Positions 34,495 through 43,504 are shown, numbered from the stretch's first letter. The stretch: 47,585 bases of DNA from Desulforegula conservatrix Mb1Pa (GCF_000426225.1 NZ_AUEY01000025.1:1-47585); one strand, 5' to 3'. Notes: generated from the sequence alone by a model not told the origin. Numbers and translations are program-made.

Positions 34495-34509
34495 TTATTT
34501 CAACAATAA

Positions 34510-35454
34510 TCAGAATACCGCGAATTCTGCAATAACCGGCAGATGATCAGACCCCACAGATCCGGCGACTCTTACGTCAACCACCTCAAAGCCAGGGCCG
34601 AACAAGAAGTGATCCAGAGGTATCATCATTGCCGGAAACATGGTGGGCCATGAAGGTAAAAGCCCGAATCCTTTTCTGGCATTTTTCAGGCCTGTCTTCT
34701 CAATCATTTTTTTGTAATACGAAGACCACATTGTGAGATTCAGATCACCTGCCAGAATAACGGGAGTTGGCTGTTTCTCTATAAAAGAGCTTAATTCTTC
34801 TATATGATCATTCCTTAGGTCAAACAAATCCTTATTGATCGGCGGCGCGGGATGAGTCCCTATCAGTCTGAATTTTTTGCCATTCACATCGATATCGGCA
34901 AACACGCTTGGAAGATCAGCCTTGCCCAAATAGATGACCTCGGCCTTTTTCCATGGAATCCTGCTGAACATGGCTATTCCAAAATTATCCTGGCGAGGTC
35001 TGGATATTTTAAAAGGAAAATGTTTCTCAAGTTCCGAAACCTGCCTGAGACATTCATCAGTCACTTCAAGCAGAATTACAATATCAGGCTTTTCCTTTTC
35101 AACCAGCATGAGTATGCCTGAATAGTCAGTATTTTCAGCATGAACATTTGAAAGAATGATCTTCAGATAGTCTCCAGGGTAAGAACTGCTTCCATCTTTC
35201 GGGGATAAATACCATGGAATTACAAAACAGGCATTCACCGCAATGCAGATAATACAAATAACAAGCCATGCATACATGCGGCAAAACAGAAAAGAAAAAA
35301 AACACAGCAATGATATGACAAGGTACTGCAGCTTGAAATGTGTGGACAGTTCAAAAAGCAAATGAGCATGATCAAAGTATCCAAAGATGCTTAAAGCCGA
35401 AACAGTGGCTGTCGCCAGTATGGATAAACGGATGATCATATCTTTTATTGCCAA
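34510..35454 (-). CDS. membrane-anchored endonuclease/exonuclease/phosphatase family protein
   Basis: A 314-residue protein. About three membrane helices (residues 8-25, 40-60 and 62-82) are followed by an EEP-fold domain. Its metal and catalytic motifs are present: SNVHAEN (about 106-112), GTHPAPP, GDLNLT and GSDHLPV. The superfamily includes nucleases, lipid phosphatases and sphingomyelinases; this membrane-anchored type has no established substrate. It starts at TTG with GAGG seven bases upstream, overlapping the end region of the dus gene, nine bases apart. They form a two-gene operon. Confidence 0.85.
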   Translation of the reverse strand: MAIKDMIIRLSILATATVSALSIFGYFDHAHLLFELSTHFKLQYLVISLLCFFSFLFCRMYAWLVICIICIAVNACFVIPWYLSPKDGSSSYPGDYLKIILSNVHAENTDYSGILMLVEKEKPDIVILLEVTDECLRQVSELEKHFPFKISRPRQDNFGIAMFSRIPWKKAEVIYLGKADLPSVFADIDVNGKKFRLIGTHPAPPINKDLFDLRNDHIEELSSFIEKQPTPVILAGDLNLTMWSSYYKKMIEKTGLKNARKGFGLLPSWPTMFPAMMIPLDHFLFGPGFEVVDVRVAGSVGSDHLPVIAEFAVF

Positions 35455-35463
35455 TACTGAACC

Positions 35464-36483
35464 TCACACAGTGAAAAGATGGGTACTGGGTCTTTCGGAT
35501 ATTTCAGGCGCAGGATCAAGAATCTCCATCAAATTTTTCCTGATCTCGTCCATATTCTCCCCTCTGCAAAGCTTGGGCCTTATGGAATGCCCGTATACAA
35601 AGCTGGCTGCAAAATAAACCGCCCATTTTTTAAAAAGCCTTACAGCCCTCACAGGCTCATTATATTCTTCGAGCAGATATGTCAGCCTCATGGCCACCCT
35701 AAGATATATTTCAGGGCTTAGATCAATTCCATTTATCCATTCCTTAAAAATCCAGGGTTTTGCAATTGCGGCCCTGCCCAGAGCAATCCCGTCGCAGCCT
35801 GTTGTTTCAAACATTTTATGGCAGTCCTGCCTTGTAAAAACATCTCCGTTCCCGAAAACAGGTATATTAACAGATTCTTTAAGAACCCTGATATGATCCA
35901 TCCTGGGCGGCCTTGTTCTTCTGTCAGGGGCGACCCTTGGATGAAATATAAAAAAATCAGCCCCGGCCTTTTCCATTCCCTGACCAAGCAGAGCCGCTTT
36001 TTCAGGGTCATCTTCCCAGCCTGTCCTGAATTTGACAGACAAAGGAATGGAAACAGACGACCTGACAGCTTCCACAATTGCGACAGCCCTATCAGGATCC
36101 CTCAAAATATCAGCGCCACTGTTCTTTTTGCATATTGCAGCCACAGAGCATCCAAAATTCAAGTCCACTCCGAAAAAGCCTTCTTTTTCTATTCTTTCAG
36201 CAGCATTTGCCATGATGCCTGGTTCTGATCCGACTATCTGGCATACGAGGCGTGGTGCTTCTTCATCTCTCCATTTAAAGACAGGAGAATGGTTTCTGTT
36301 TTCATTGGGAAGCGCGGACGCGCCGCACATTTCCATATACATGAGTCCGCATCCGCCTATCTCCTCAAGGAGAGCCCGGAATGCAATATGTGTTAGCCCT
36401 GCCATTGGAGCGAGAATCAGACGGTTTGGAATTATTTTCCCGCCAAGTATAATAGGTTTTGCAAGCTTTTCTATAATATTCAA
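35464..36483 (-). CDS. tRNA-dihydrouridine synthase family protein
   Basis: A 339-residue flavin enzyme of the Dus family, which reduces uridines in tRNA. It has the LAPMAGLTH start, the DLNFGC motif with the likely catalytic Cys, and VKFRTGW. GNGDVF and the GIALGRAAIAKPWIF phosphate-binding end are also present. The usual GCP reads GCS here. Which uridine it modifies cannot be told by eye; DusB is the most common bacterial type. It starts at TTG (36483); no ATG is better placed. Confidence 0.88.
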   Translation of the reverse strand: MNIIEKLAKPIILGGKIIPNRLILAPMAGLTHIAFRALLEEIGGCGLMYMEMCGASALPNENRNHSPVFKWRDEEAPRLVCQIVGSEPGIMANAAERIEKEGFFGVDLNFGCSVAAICKKNSGADILRDPDRAVAIVEAVRSSVSIPLSVKFRTGWEDDPEKAALLGQGMEKAGADFFIFHPRVAPDRRTRPPRMDHIRVLKESVNIPVFGNGDVFTRQDCHKMFETTGCDGIALGRAAIAKPWIFKEWINGIDLSPEIYLRVAMRLTYLLEEYNEPVRAVRLFKKWAVYFAASFVYGHSIRPKLCRGENMDEIRKNLMEILDPAPEISERPSTHLFTV

Positions 36484-36553
36484 ATGTATTGCCTGTTTAA
36501 TACAACGTCGGACGGATGATCTTTTTGTGAAAAGCGCCGTAAAAAATTATCAT

Positions 36554-36675
36554 TGATGAAACAGCAAAAAATAGATTTACTGTCATTCAGGTGCAGGCCT
36601 GAATCCATAATTGTCTGAAATAACTGGATGCAGGATCAAGTCCGGCATGACGTAGGCGCACTTTTTTGACTTTTA
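36554..36675. repeat. MITE-like palindromic element, copy 4
   Basis: A divergent copy: GTCATTCAGGTGCAGGCCTG facing GGATCAAGTCCGGCATGACG, with weak ends (CAAAAAAT and TTGACTTTT). It sits between rarD and the dus gene. Confidence 0.7.
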
Positions 36676-36688
36676 ATAATACCAGCTA

Positions 36689-37576
36689 CTATACCTTGAG
36701 ATCCGCTGTTTTTAAACGTGAATGAAAAAATCCTTCCAGAGCATACAATAAAAGGGCCGCCCAGACTATCCCGAATCCGATGAATCTGTCTTTTGTAAAA
36801 GATTCATTGTAAACAAAAATGCCTATTACAAGCTGTAAGGTCGGAGATATGTACTGGAACAGGCCTACTTGGGAAAGAGGAATCCGCACAGCTGCAGACG
36901 CAAACATCAAAAGAGGAAGAGAGGTCATGATTCCTGCCCCTGCCATGAGGATATCCGACCCTGGGGAATGGTTAAGAAACGCTCCCGTACCATTAAGGCC
37001 GCACCATATCAGATAAAACAGCGCTGGTAATCCAAGTATTGCCGTTTCAATGGTAAGCCCGAACAAAGAGCCGAGCCTGGCCTTTTTTTTGGCAAAACCA
37101 TAAAAAGCGAAAGAAAAAGCCAGCGTCAATGCAATCCAGGGAAGAGAACCATGGGCAAATGTCAGAAATATAACGCCGGATGCAGCAACTGCGACCGAAG
37201 CCCATTGAAAAGGCCTCAATTTTTCACTAAAAAAAACGACGCCGATAAGTACGCTTATCAAAGGATTAATAAAATACCCTAGGCTTGCTTCAATTATATA
37301 TCCTGAATTTACAGACCATATATAAAGCAGCCAGTTGATACTTATCAAGGCCGAGGCCGGAATAAACGAAAGAAAAACGCCGGGCTTTCTGACAGACTCA
37401 ATCATGTTTTTAGCCTGACCAGATACAATGATTAGAATCGACAGAGACAGAAAAGACCACACAATTCTGTGGCTTATCAGCTGGACAGCAGAGACATGGC
37501 CAAGAGACTTCCAGTAGACAGGAAGAATCCCCCAAAGAACATATGCGGCTATTGCGTAAAGACTGCCTGAATTCAT
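36689..37576 (-). CDS. rarD: RarD-type EamA transporter
   Basis: A 295-residue inner-membrane protein of the drug/metabolite transporter superfamily with ten predicted helices in two EamA halves. The RarD signature AAYVLWGILPVYWKSL is near the N-terminus, with SHRIVWSF following. RarD was named for chloramphenicol sensitivity; its natural substrate is unknown. The start ATG has only a weak GGAA upstream. It is flanked on both sides by MITE-like repeats. Confidence 0.9.
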   Translation of the reverse strand: MNSGSLYAIAAYVLWGILPVYWKSLGHVSAVQLISHRIVWSFLSLSILIIVSGQAKNMIESVRKPGVFLSFIPASALISINWLLYIWSVNSGYIIEASLGYFINPLISVLIGVVFFSEKLRPFQWASVAVAASGVIFLTFAHGSLPWIALTLAFSFAFYGFAKKKARLGSLFGLTIETAILGLPALFYLIWCGLNGTGAFLNHSPGSDILMAGAGIMTSLPLLMFASAAVRIPLSQVGLFQYISPTLQLVIGIFVYNESFTKDRFIGFGIVWAALLLYALEGFFHSRLKTADLKV

Positions 37577-37638
37577 TAAATAAAATTTCCGGCCTGATTC
37601 AATTAGGCTTTAACGATTTAATACAAAAATGGACAAGG

Positions 37639-37756
37639 TCGCAAAAAGTCCGATTCTCGTCATTCCGGCTCAGGCCGGAATCCAGAAGTACCTGAAAGTA
37701 CTGGATGCCGGATCAAGTCCGGAATGATGCTAAAGCCATTTTTTGACTTTTTGCGA
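37639..37756. repeat. MITE-like palindromic element, copy 5, with perfect ends
   Basis: The best-preserved copy. Perfect 12-base terminal inverted repeats, TCGCAAAAAGTC (37639-37650) and GACTTTTTGCGA (37745-37756), enclose two smaller palindromes: CATTCCGGCTCAGGCCGGAAT and GCCGGATCAAGTCCGG. The whole is 118 bases. No clear target duplication flanks it. Confidence 0.88.
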
Positions 37757-37809
37757 GTCCATCAATATGAATCATAGGGCAAAAGAATAAGCTTCATCGC
37801 CCCCCTTGA

Positions 37810-38253
37810 TCATTTGCCCTTACCGGTCGCATGAAAATCAAGAATACGCTTAAGATTCTCCCTTAAGGTATCTGATTCTTCGGCACTCAGACATGAAATA
37901 AACTCATTATGGGCCTTGTCAAAAAGCACGTCCAGTTTTTCGGCCTTTAGTCTGCCATCTTTTGTAAGAAAAACAAGAATGGTGCGGCGGTCTTTGGGGT
38001 TCTGTTTTTTTTCTATAAGTCCAAGGGCTGCAAGGCGATCCAGAAGTCCTGTCATCGTGGCGCTGTCGAGCTGGGTCTGTTCCCCAAGCTCTTTTGATGT
38101 TACGCCTTCCTTCCGGTTCAGAAGAATAAGCACCATGGCCTGTACAGTAGTTACATTCATCTCTGAAATAAAATTGCCCCAGAATCTGTAACCGGCCTGG
38201 CTGGTCTTTGCCAGAAGAAATACTATGCAGTCCTGTAGTTCCATTTTTTCCAT
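37810..38253 (-). CDS. MarR family transcriptional regulator
   Basis: A 147-residue winged-helix repressor of the MarR family. The HTH is about residues 45-75 (GVTSKELGEQTQLDSATMTGLLDRL), with a wing that includes DRRTILVFLT. Dimerising helices flank it. MarR proteins respond to phenolic or other small ligands. It is divergent from trhA. The 174-base gap contains a palindrome (38299-38318) that could be its operator. Confidence 0.9.
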   Translation of the reverse strand: MEKMELQDCIVFLLAKTSQAGYRFWGNFISEMNVTTVQAMVLILLNRKEGVTSKELGEQTQLDSATMTGLLDRLAALGLIEKKQNPKDRRTILVFLTKDGRLKAEKLDVLFDKAHNEFISCLSAEESDTLRENLKRILDFHATGKGK

Positions 38254-38298
38254 TCAAAATATTAAAAGGTTCAATTTTTATTGGTAAATATGCAAGAC

Positions 38299-38318
38299 AT
38301 TCATTATTGTCAATGAAT
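38299..38318. promoter_or_regulatory. palindrome between marR and trhA
   Basis: ATTCATT-attgtc-AATGAAT, a perfect seven-base inverted repeat with a six-base spacer, in the divergent promoter region of a marR gene. The size suits a MarR dimer. This is inferred from position only. Confidence 0.45.
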
Positions 38319-38427
38319 CGATGTTTTTTATTATTAAAAGCTTTCCAGTTCAATCGTGCGCGGTGATCTGCCACGCTTCAATCGACAATACGACCACACA
38401 TTTTTTAAAAAGAACGAGGAAACACAA

Positions 38428-39081
38428 ATGTTCTCCAGATTATCCAACAGCTTAAGAGAGCCCATGAACGGTTTGACCCATCTTGCAGGAGCTATTTTCG
38501 CTGCCCTGGGCACAGTACTGATGATCTATAAAACCTGCATGCCTCTTGATCCCTGGAGGCTCATAACATTCTCCATTTTCGGGGCGTCCATGACTGCAAT
38601 GTATCTGACAAGTTCCTTTTACCACATGCTGAAAGTCGATGAAAAATGGATAGCCCTCCTAAGGCGAATTGATCACATAATGATCTTTATCTTCATTGCT
38701 TCGACATACACACCGATCTGCCTTATTTCAATAAAGGGCAGCTGGGGCTGGAGCCTTTTCGGAGTAGTCTGGGGAATCGCTCTTTCGGGCTTTTTCATTA
38801 AAGTTTTCTGGATGAACGCTCCGAGATGGCTTTCGACCTGCATTTATATTGCAATGGGGTGGGTGTGCGTGGTTGCAGCATACCCGATGGTCAAGGCACT
38901 TCCAGCAGCCGCATTGACATGGCTTGTAATTGGCGGGGTTGCCCATACTATCGGAGCGGTTATTTACGCGCGTAAAAAACCGAATCCCATTCCTAATATT
39001 CTCGGTTTCCATGAAATATTTCATCTTTTTGTTATGGCCGGAACGTTTTCGCATTTCATGGTCATCTACAAATACGTCTAA
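38428..39081 (+). CDS. trhA: hemolysin III / TrhA family membrane protein
   Basis: A 217-residue, seven-helix membrane protein of the PAQR/YqfA/hemolysin III family. The metal ligands are expected in GLTHLAGAIF (about 15-24), SSFYHML, and the C-terminal HEIFHLFV. E. coli TrhA maintains membrane energy balance when membrane fluidity is altered; the hemolysin name is historical. I choose the ATG preceded by AGGA; the upstream part of the open frame is not supported. It is transcribed away from marR. Confidence 0.9.
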   Translation: MFSRLSNSLREPMNGLTHLAGAIFAALGTVLMIYKTCMPLDPWRLITFSIFGASMTAMYLTSSFYHMLKVDEKWIALLRRIDHIMIFIFIASTYTPICLISIKGSWGWSLFGVVWGIALSGFFIKVFWMNAPRWLSTCIYIAMGWVCVVAAYPMVKALPAAALTWLVIGGVAHTIGAVIYARKKPNPIPNILGFHEIFHLFVMAGTFSHFMVIYKYV

Positions 39082-39084
39082 TAC

Positions 39085-39210
39085 CATTTTCAAATCAAAG
39101 ATGAAATCAAGGCGGCAAGGAGGAAACGACGCAAACGTACGTAGTTTGTACGTTGAGGAGGTGACGACGAAGCCAACGCAGATAGCGCTTTGATTTGGAA
39201 TTGGAATAAC
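39085..39210. repeat. structured repeat of the GACGACGC type, copy 2
   Basis: The ends TTCAAATCAAA and TTTGATTTGGAA are inverted. Inside, GGCAAGGAGGAAACGACGC precedes the palindrome ACGTACGTAGTTTGTACGT and GAGGAGGTGACGACGAAGCC. It sits in the short gap before the hydantoinase gene, and the copy near 23.7 kb has the same layout. Confidence 0.65.
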
Positions 39211-39232
39211 CTTAAGGATAAGGGAATAAATC

Positions 39233-40906
39233 ATGATCATAGGACTGGATATAGGCGGAACTCACGCTGATGCTGTACTCATAGACAAAGACAGAATTCT
39301 GAAACAGGTAAAAATCCCGACGGATCATTCGGATCTATTCTCAACAGTTCTGGAAGGGCTATCAAAACTGACAGAAGGAATAAACACATCAGAAATATCC
39401 AGGGCTGTTCTAAGCACGACCCTTACAACCAACGCAATCGCAGAAAAAAAGACAGATAATGCAGGAATGATTATAGCTGCTGGGCCTGGCCTTGATCCCG
39501 AGCTTTTCAGGATGAGCAAAAATTATTTTATTGTTGAAGGCGCTCTTGATCACAGGGGACGCGAGATAAAAAAAATTGACAAGAATCAGGTGCTGGCTGC
39601 TGCAAAAAAAATGAAGGAAAAAGGCGTTCAGCATGTTGGAATCGTGACAAAATTCTCCACAAGGAATCCTGAGCATGAGAAAGAAATAGCAGCTCTCATA
39701 GCCAAGGATTTCGACGCTGTATTCATGGGCCACAATGTTTCCGGCAACCTCAATTTCCCTCGCAGAATTGCCACAACTTATCTGAATGCGTCTGTATATC
39801 CTGTTCACAAGGCTTTTTTCGAGGCAGTGATAAAATCCCTGGATGAAAAAGGCCTGAAATTTCCGATACATCTTTTAAAGGCTGACGGCGGAACCATGCT
39901 TTTCGAGGCGTCCATAAACCAGCCAGCCCAGACTATTCAGTCCGGCCCTGCCGCAAGCGTTATGGGAGCACTTGCATCAGCCCCAAAAGACAAGGACATT
40001 ATAGTTCTTGATATCGGCGGAACAACAACAGACATCGCAATACTTATCTCTGGTGTTCCGGTTCTGGAACCCGCCGGAATAAAAATAGGCGCATACAAGA
40101 CGCTCATCAGATCACTCAAGACAAAATCCATAGGAATGGGCGGAGACAGTTTTGTAAGGGTGGAAGATGGTGAAGTAAAGATAGGGCCTGAACGTAAAGG
40201 CCCGGCAATGGCTTTTGGAGGATCATCGCCTACTCCCACAGACGCGCTTTTCGTTCTTGGCCTTGCATCAGATGGAGACAAGACTGCCGCTGAAAAAGGA
40301 ATATCCGAAATTGCCGAAAAAACAGACAGAACCCTGATCGAAGCTGCTGATGAAATATTCAGGTCAACTTGCAGGCAGATTATTGAATGCGCCGACGAAA
40401 TGATAGACGAGATAAATTCAAGGCCTGTTTACACAATCCATGACTTCATTGAAAGCTACCAGATAAACCCTGGACTCATTATGGTTATGGGCGGCCCTGC
40501 CAGCCTTTTCGCTCCGATGCTTGAAGAAATGTCAGGAATAGAAACAGTAGCGGTTCCATCATGGGGTGTTGCAAGCGCACTCGGAGCTGGTCTTTCAAGA
40601 CCAACCTGTGAGGTTACGTTCTTTGCTGACACGGAAAGAGGAATTGCCATAGCACCAGAAGAAAATTTTTCTATGGAAGTGAAGCACAATTTTGTAAAGA
40701 CGGACGCATACTCAAAGGCTTGTGAGCTTCTGAAGAAAAAAGCCGCACTTCACGGCGGGCTAATGGAAGATTCCCAGATTGAGACACTGGAAGACCTATC
40801 CTTCAATATGATCAGGGGCTACAGAAGCTCAGGCAAAAACATAAGAATCAGGGTGCAGATAAAACCTGGACTAATGCCTGGATTTGAAAGCATTGCCCAA
40901 TCGTAG
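39233..40906 (+). CDS. hydantoinase/oxoprolinase family protein (HyuA-like)
   Basis: A 557-residue ATPase-fold protein. The N-terminal hydantoinase domain begins GLDIGGTHADAVLID, and the second phosphate-binding motif is VLDIGGTTTDIAIL. Between them are TTLTTNAIAEK and GHNVSGNLNFPRR. Members open five-membered cyclic imides such as hydantoin or oxoproline with ATP, usually with a HyuB partner; no HyuB is here. Neighbours do not identify a substrate. AAGGGA precedes the ATG. Confidence 0.85.
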   Translation: MIIGLDIGGTHADAVLIDKDRILKQVKIPTDHSDLFSTVLEGLSKLTEGINTSEISRAVLSTTLTTNAIAEKKTDNAGMIIAAGPGLDPELFRMSKNYFIVEGALDHRGREIKKIDKNQVLAAAKKMKEKGVQHVGIVTKFSTRNPEHEKEIAALIAKDFDAVFMGHNVSGNLNFPRRIATTYLNASVYPVHKAFFEAVIKSLDEKGLKFPIHLLKADGGTMLFEASINQPAQTIQSGPAASVMGALASAPKDKDIIVLDIGGTTTDIAILISGVPVLEPAGIKIGAYKTLIRSLKTKSIGMGGDSFVRVEDGEVKIGPERKGPAMAFGGSSPTPTDALFVLGLASDGDKTAAEKGISEIAEKTDRTLIEAADEIFRSTCRQIIECADEMIDEINSRPVYTIHDFIESYQINPGLIMVMGGPASLFAPMLEEMSGIETVAVPSWGVASALGAGLSRPTCEVTFFADTERGIAIAPEENFSMEVKHNFVKTDAYSKACELLKKKAALHGGLMEDSQIETLEDLSFNMIRGYRSSGKNIRIRVQIKPGLMPGFESIAQS

Positions 40907-41005
40907 GATTAAAGAGTCTTTTACTCGTAATCTTACAAAAACCGAGCCTCCGGCGGGTCGCTTTTTTGAAAAAAAGCTCCGCAAAAAACTTAAAATATTT
41001 TTGAT
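40903..41005. repeat. dispersed palindromic repeat, GGTCGGATTA type
   Basis: A GTAGGATTAAAG arm facing CGTAATCTTAC, then GAGCCTCCGGCGGGTCGC and TTTTTTGAAAAAAAGCTCCG, as in the copy at 114-213. The first bases overlap the end of the hydantoinase gene. Confidence 0.75.
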
Positions 41006-41011
41006 TATAAA

Positions 41012-41067
41012 TGTAGGTTGCGTGACGCTTTTCCACGCACCGTTTTTGTCAGCCAAATGGTGCGAAC
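41012..41067. repeat. GGTGCGTG-type repeat, copy 2
   Basis: TGCGTGACGCTTTTCCACGC, CCGTTTTTGTCAGCCAAATGG and TGCG match, on the opposite strand, the right part of the repeat at 34411-34494. Confidence 0.65.
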
Positions 41068-41139
41068 AATGAAAACACACACCTTACATGGCTGAAGCCT
41101 GAATATATTTGGTCAACAATCAAATAATTGGAGCCTGAT

Positions 41140-42462
41140 ATGAAAGCTTTGAAAAAAACAGGACTTGTATTTTTCCCTGCATTTGACTGGGCGATTGATC
41201 CGACACATCCTGAAAGGGAAGAACGCCTTTTATACACCCAGGATCAAGTTTTTGAGGAAGGGCTTCTCGACATAGACGGCATAATCGAATACAAACCTGG
41301 TATGATAACTGACCATGAAGTGGGAAGAACCCATTTCTGTCTTACCAAACCCAAGCATGTCATGACCGAATCCCATTATATAAGCGCAGGAGGCGCTAAA
41401 ACCATTGCCAGGGCCTTCATGGAAAAAGAAATAGATAACGGGTTCGCGCTGGTGAGACCTCCGGGGCATCATGCGATGAGGATGGTTCATGGTGGCCGGG
41501 GCTTCTGTAATGTAAATAATGAAGCCATAATGATCGAAATCTTAAGAAGCGAATACGGAGTCAAAAGAATCGCCATTGTTGACACAGATTGTCATCATGG
41601 GGATGGAACCCAGGATATTTTCTGGCATGATCCTGACGTTCTTTTCATTTCGCTTCACCAGGATGGGAGAACTCTTTATCCAGGATCAGGCTTTACCAAC
41701 GAATTCGGCGGCCCGAATGCCGCAGGATACACCATAAATATCCCTCTGCCTCCAGGCACTTCAGAAGAAGGTTATCTTTATACAATTCAAAACTGCGTAC
41801 TGCCCATTTTAGAGGATTTCAAGCCTGAAATAATCGTCAATTCCGCTGGTCAGGACAATCATTATTCAGACCCTATCACGAACATGAATTTCTCGGCCCA
41901 GGGTTACGCAAAACTCACAACAATGCTCAAGCCCGACATTGCGGTACTTGAGGGCGGATATTCCATCGAAGGCGCCCTGCCATATGTTAACGCCGGAATA
42001 ATTCTTTCCATGGCAGGCCTGGATTACAGCAAAGTTACAGAACCTGGATATGATCCTGAAAGAATCAAGGAAGACTTAAGAACCCTTGATGCAATCAAAA
42101 AAACCTGCGATCAGGTTCTCCAGATATGGGATATGAGGGATGAACTTAAGATAAAAGCATACGGCGAGAAACCATTTTATGAAAGAAGCCGAAGCATAAC
42201 ATACGACACGGACGGAATATGGGAGCGACAGTCTGAAATTCTGAGGTCATGCGAAGAGTGCGGAGGGACTTTCAAGATAAGATCATCATCAGACAGGGAT
42301 TACAGCATGGCAGGAATCCATATTCCTGTGGGAGCCTGCGACAAATGCAAGGAAATCGGCTACAGCTGGTATGATGCAGAAAACGGCGACGGTCATAATA
42401 TTGTCTGCCTCCAGGACAGGCCAAAGGACGAGTTTCATAAGAAAAAAGGTAATAAAAAATAA
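41140..42462 (+). CDS. histone-deacetylase-family protein with C-terminal Cys4 motif
   Basis: A 440-residue member of the arginase/deacetylase superfamily. The catalytic pair H110-H111 is in RPPGHHA. The zinc ligands are expected at D150 and H152 (DTDCHHGDG) and at D239 (SAGQDNH). The active-site Tyr is Y274 in EGGYS. Bacterial members deacetylate acetyl-lysine or acetylpolyamines. After the catalytic domain, a tail carries C371-x2-C374 and C400-x2-C403, suggesting a zinc ribbon not found in the classic enzymes. I prefer the ATG with GGAG seven bases upstream to the TTG at 41128. It lies seven bases from epmA, a probable operon. Confidence 0.9.
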   Translation: MKALKKTGLVFFPAFDWAIDPTHPEREERLLYTQDQVFEEGLLDIDGIIEYKPGMITDHEVGRTHFCLTKPKHVMTESHYISAGGAKTIARAFMEKEIDNGFALVRPPGHHAMRMVHGGRGFCNVNNEAIMIEILRSEYGVKRIAIVDTDCHHGDGTQDIFWHDPDVLFISLHQDGRTLYPGSGFTNEFGGPNAAGYTINIPLPPGTSEEGYLYTIQNCVLPILEDFKPEIIVNSAGQDNHYSDPITNMNFSAQGYAKLTTMLKPDIAVLEGGYSIEGALPYVNAGIILSMAGLDYSKVTEPGYDPERIKEDLRTLDAIKKTCDQVLQIWDMRDELKIKAYGEKPFYERSRSITYDTDGIWERQSEILRSCEECGGTFKIRSSSDRDYSMAGIHIPVGACDKCKEIGYSWYDAENGDGHNIVCLQDRPKDEFHKKKGNKK

Positions 42463-42469
42463 AATTCAA

Positions 42470-43399
42470 ATGAAACAAAGACCATATTACCGTCAGGCAA
42501 AAATAATTGAAAACCTGAAACTCAGGGCAAAGCTGATTCAGGCTGTCCGGGATTTCTTCACGGAAAACGGCTATCTTGAGGTTGAAACGCCTGTGAGGCT
42601 GCCGTCACTCGCGCCAGAAGTACATATAGATCCTGTGGAATCTTCGGAATGGTTCCTCCAGACATCACCAGAGATCTGCATGAAAAGGCTTCTTGCTGCC
42701 GGATATGATCGCATTTTCCAGATCTGCAAATGTTTCAGAAAAGGTGAAAGGGGCAGAAAGCATGTTCCTGAGCTTACGATGCTGGAATGGTACAGAAAAG
42801 GAGCCGACTACAATATTCTGATGGATGAGACAGAAGCTCTGGTGAAATTTGTGGCTGAAAGACTGGGCTCAATAAAGACGGTTTCCTTCGACGGCCATGA
42901 AGTGAATATTTCAGGAGACTGGCAAAGAATTACCGTTAATCAGGCCTACGAAAAATATTCTGAAATATCTGCATCAGAAGCACTTAAAAATGACAGATTC
43001 GATGAAATCATGGGACTTGAGATAGAACCCAATCTTGGAACCAAGGCCCCATGTTTTCTTCATGATTATCCGTCAAGCTGCGCTGCTCTTTCACGCATTT
43101 CAAAAAAAGACCCGTCCGTTGCTGAAAGATTCGAGCTTTACATTGCAGGACTCGAGCTTTGCAACGCATTTTCTGAGTTGACGGATCATGTCGAGCAGAG
43201 ACAGAGATTTGAGGCTGATTTCGAGGAAAGAATGAAAACAGGAAAAATTACAGCTCCAATACCTGAAAAATTTCTCGAAAGTCTGCCAATGATGCCGGTC
43301 TCCGCAGGCTGCGCACTTGGAATAGATCGGCTCGTGATGCTGTTTGCAGGTGCTTCAGACATAGACAGTGTTGTCAGCTTTACGCCTGAGGAGCTATAA
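42470..43399 (+). CDS. epmA: elongation factor P--beta-lysine ligase
   Basis: A 309-residue class II aminoacyl-tRNA-synthetase paralogue (PoxA/GenX). The three class II motifs are present: motif 1 around ETPVRLPSLAPE, motif 2 FRKGERGRKHVPELTMLEW, and motif 3 GCALGIDRLVML. There is no anticodon-binding domain. EpmA attaches beta-lysine to a lysine of EF-P to relieve stalling at polyproline. The partner EpmB is not in the window. The chosen ATG follows the deacetylase stop by seven bases, with weak ribosome-binding sequence, so translation may be coupled. Confidence 0.92.
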   Translation: MKQRPYYRQAKIIENLKLRAKLIQAVRDFFTENGYLEVETPVRLPSLAPEVHIDPVESSEWFLQTSPEICMKRLLAAGYDRIFQICKCFRKGERGRKHVPELTMLEWYRKGADYNILMDETEALVKFVAERLGSIKTVSFDGHEVNISGDWQRITVNQAYEKYSEISASEALKNDRFDEIMGLEIEPNLGTKAPCFLHDYPSSCAALSRISKKDPSVAERFELYIAGLELCNAFSELTDHVEQRQRFEADFEERMKTGKITAPIPEKFLESLPMMPVSAGCALGIDRLVMLFAGASDIDSVVSFTPEEL

Positions 43400-43504
43400 A
43401 TGTTTTCTACGAGCTGGTTGGTGCGCAACCCTTGCGGTTTGAGCACCCTACATATGGCATCTTCACTCAAAAACCTAAAGACCACCTCTAAAATCAATGA
43501 AATT

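Larger units (their letters stand above)
33768..34509. other. repeat-filled gap between fliC and the EEP gene
   Basis: I see no gene. The stretch holds a MITE-like copy (33814-33940), the long composite repeat (33954-34342) and a GGTGCGTG-type repeat (34411-34494). Open frames in it are read across repeats. Confidence 0.65.

Noticed and set aside
13231-37756. Regularly repeated palindromes as a possible CRISPR array
   Set aside because: Copies are dispersed over tens of kilobases, in both orientations, with no spacer-repeat periodicity and no cas genes.
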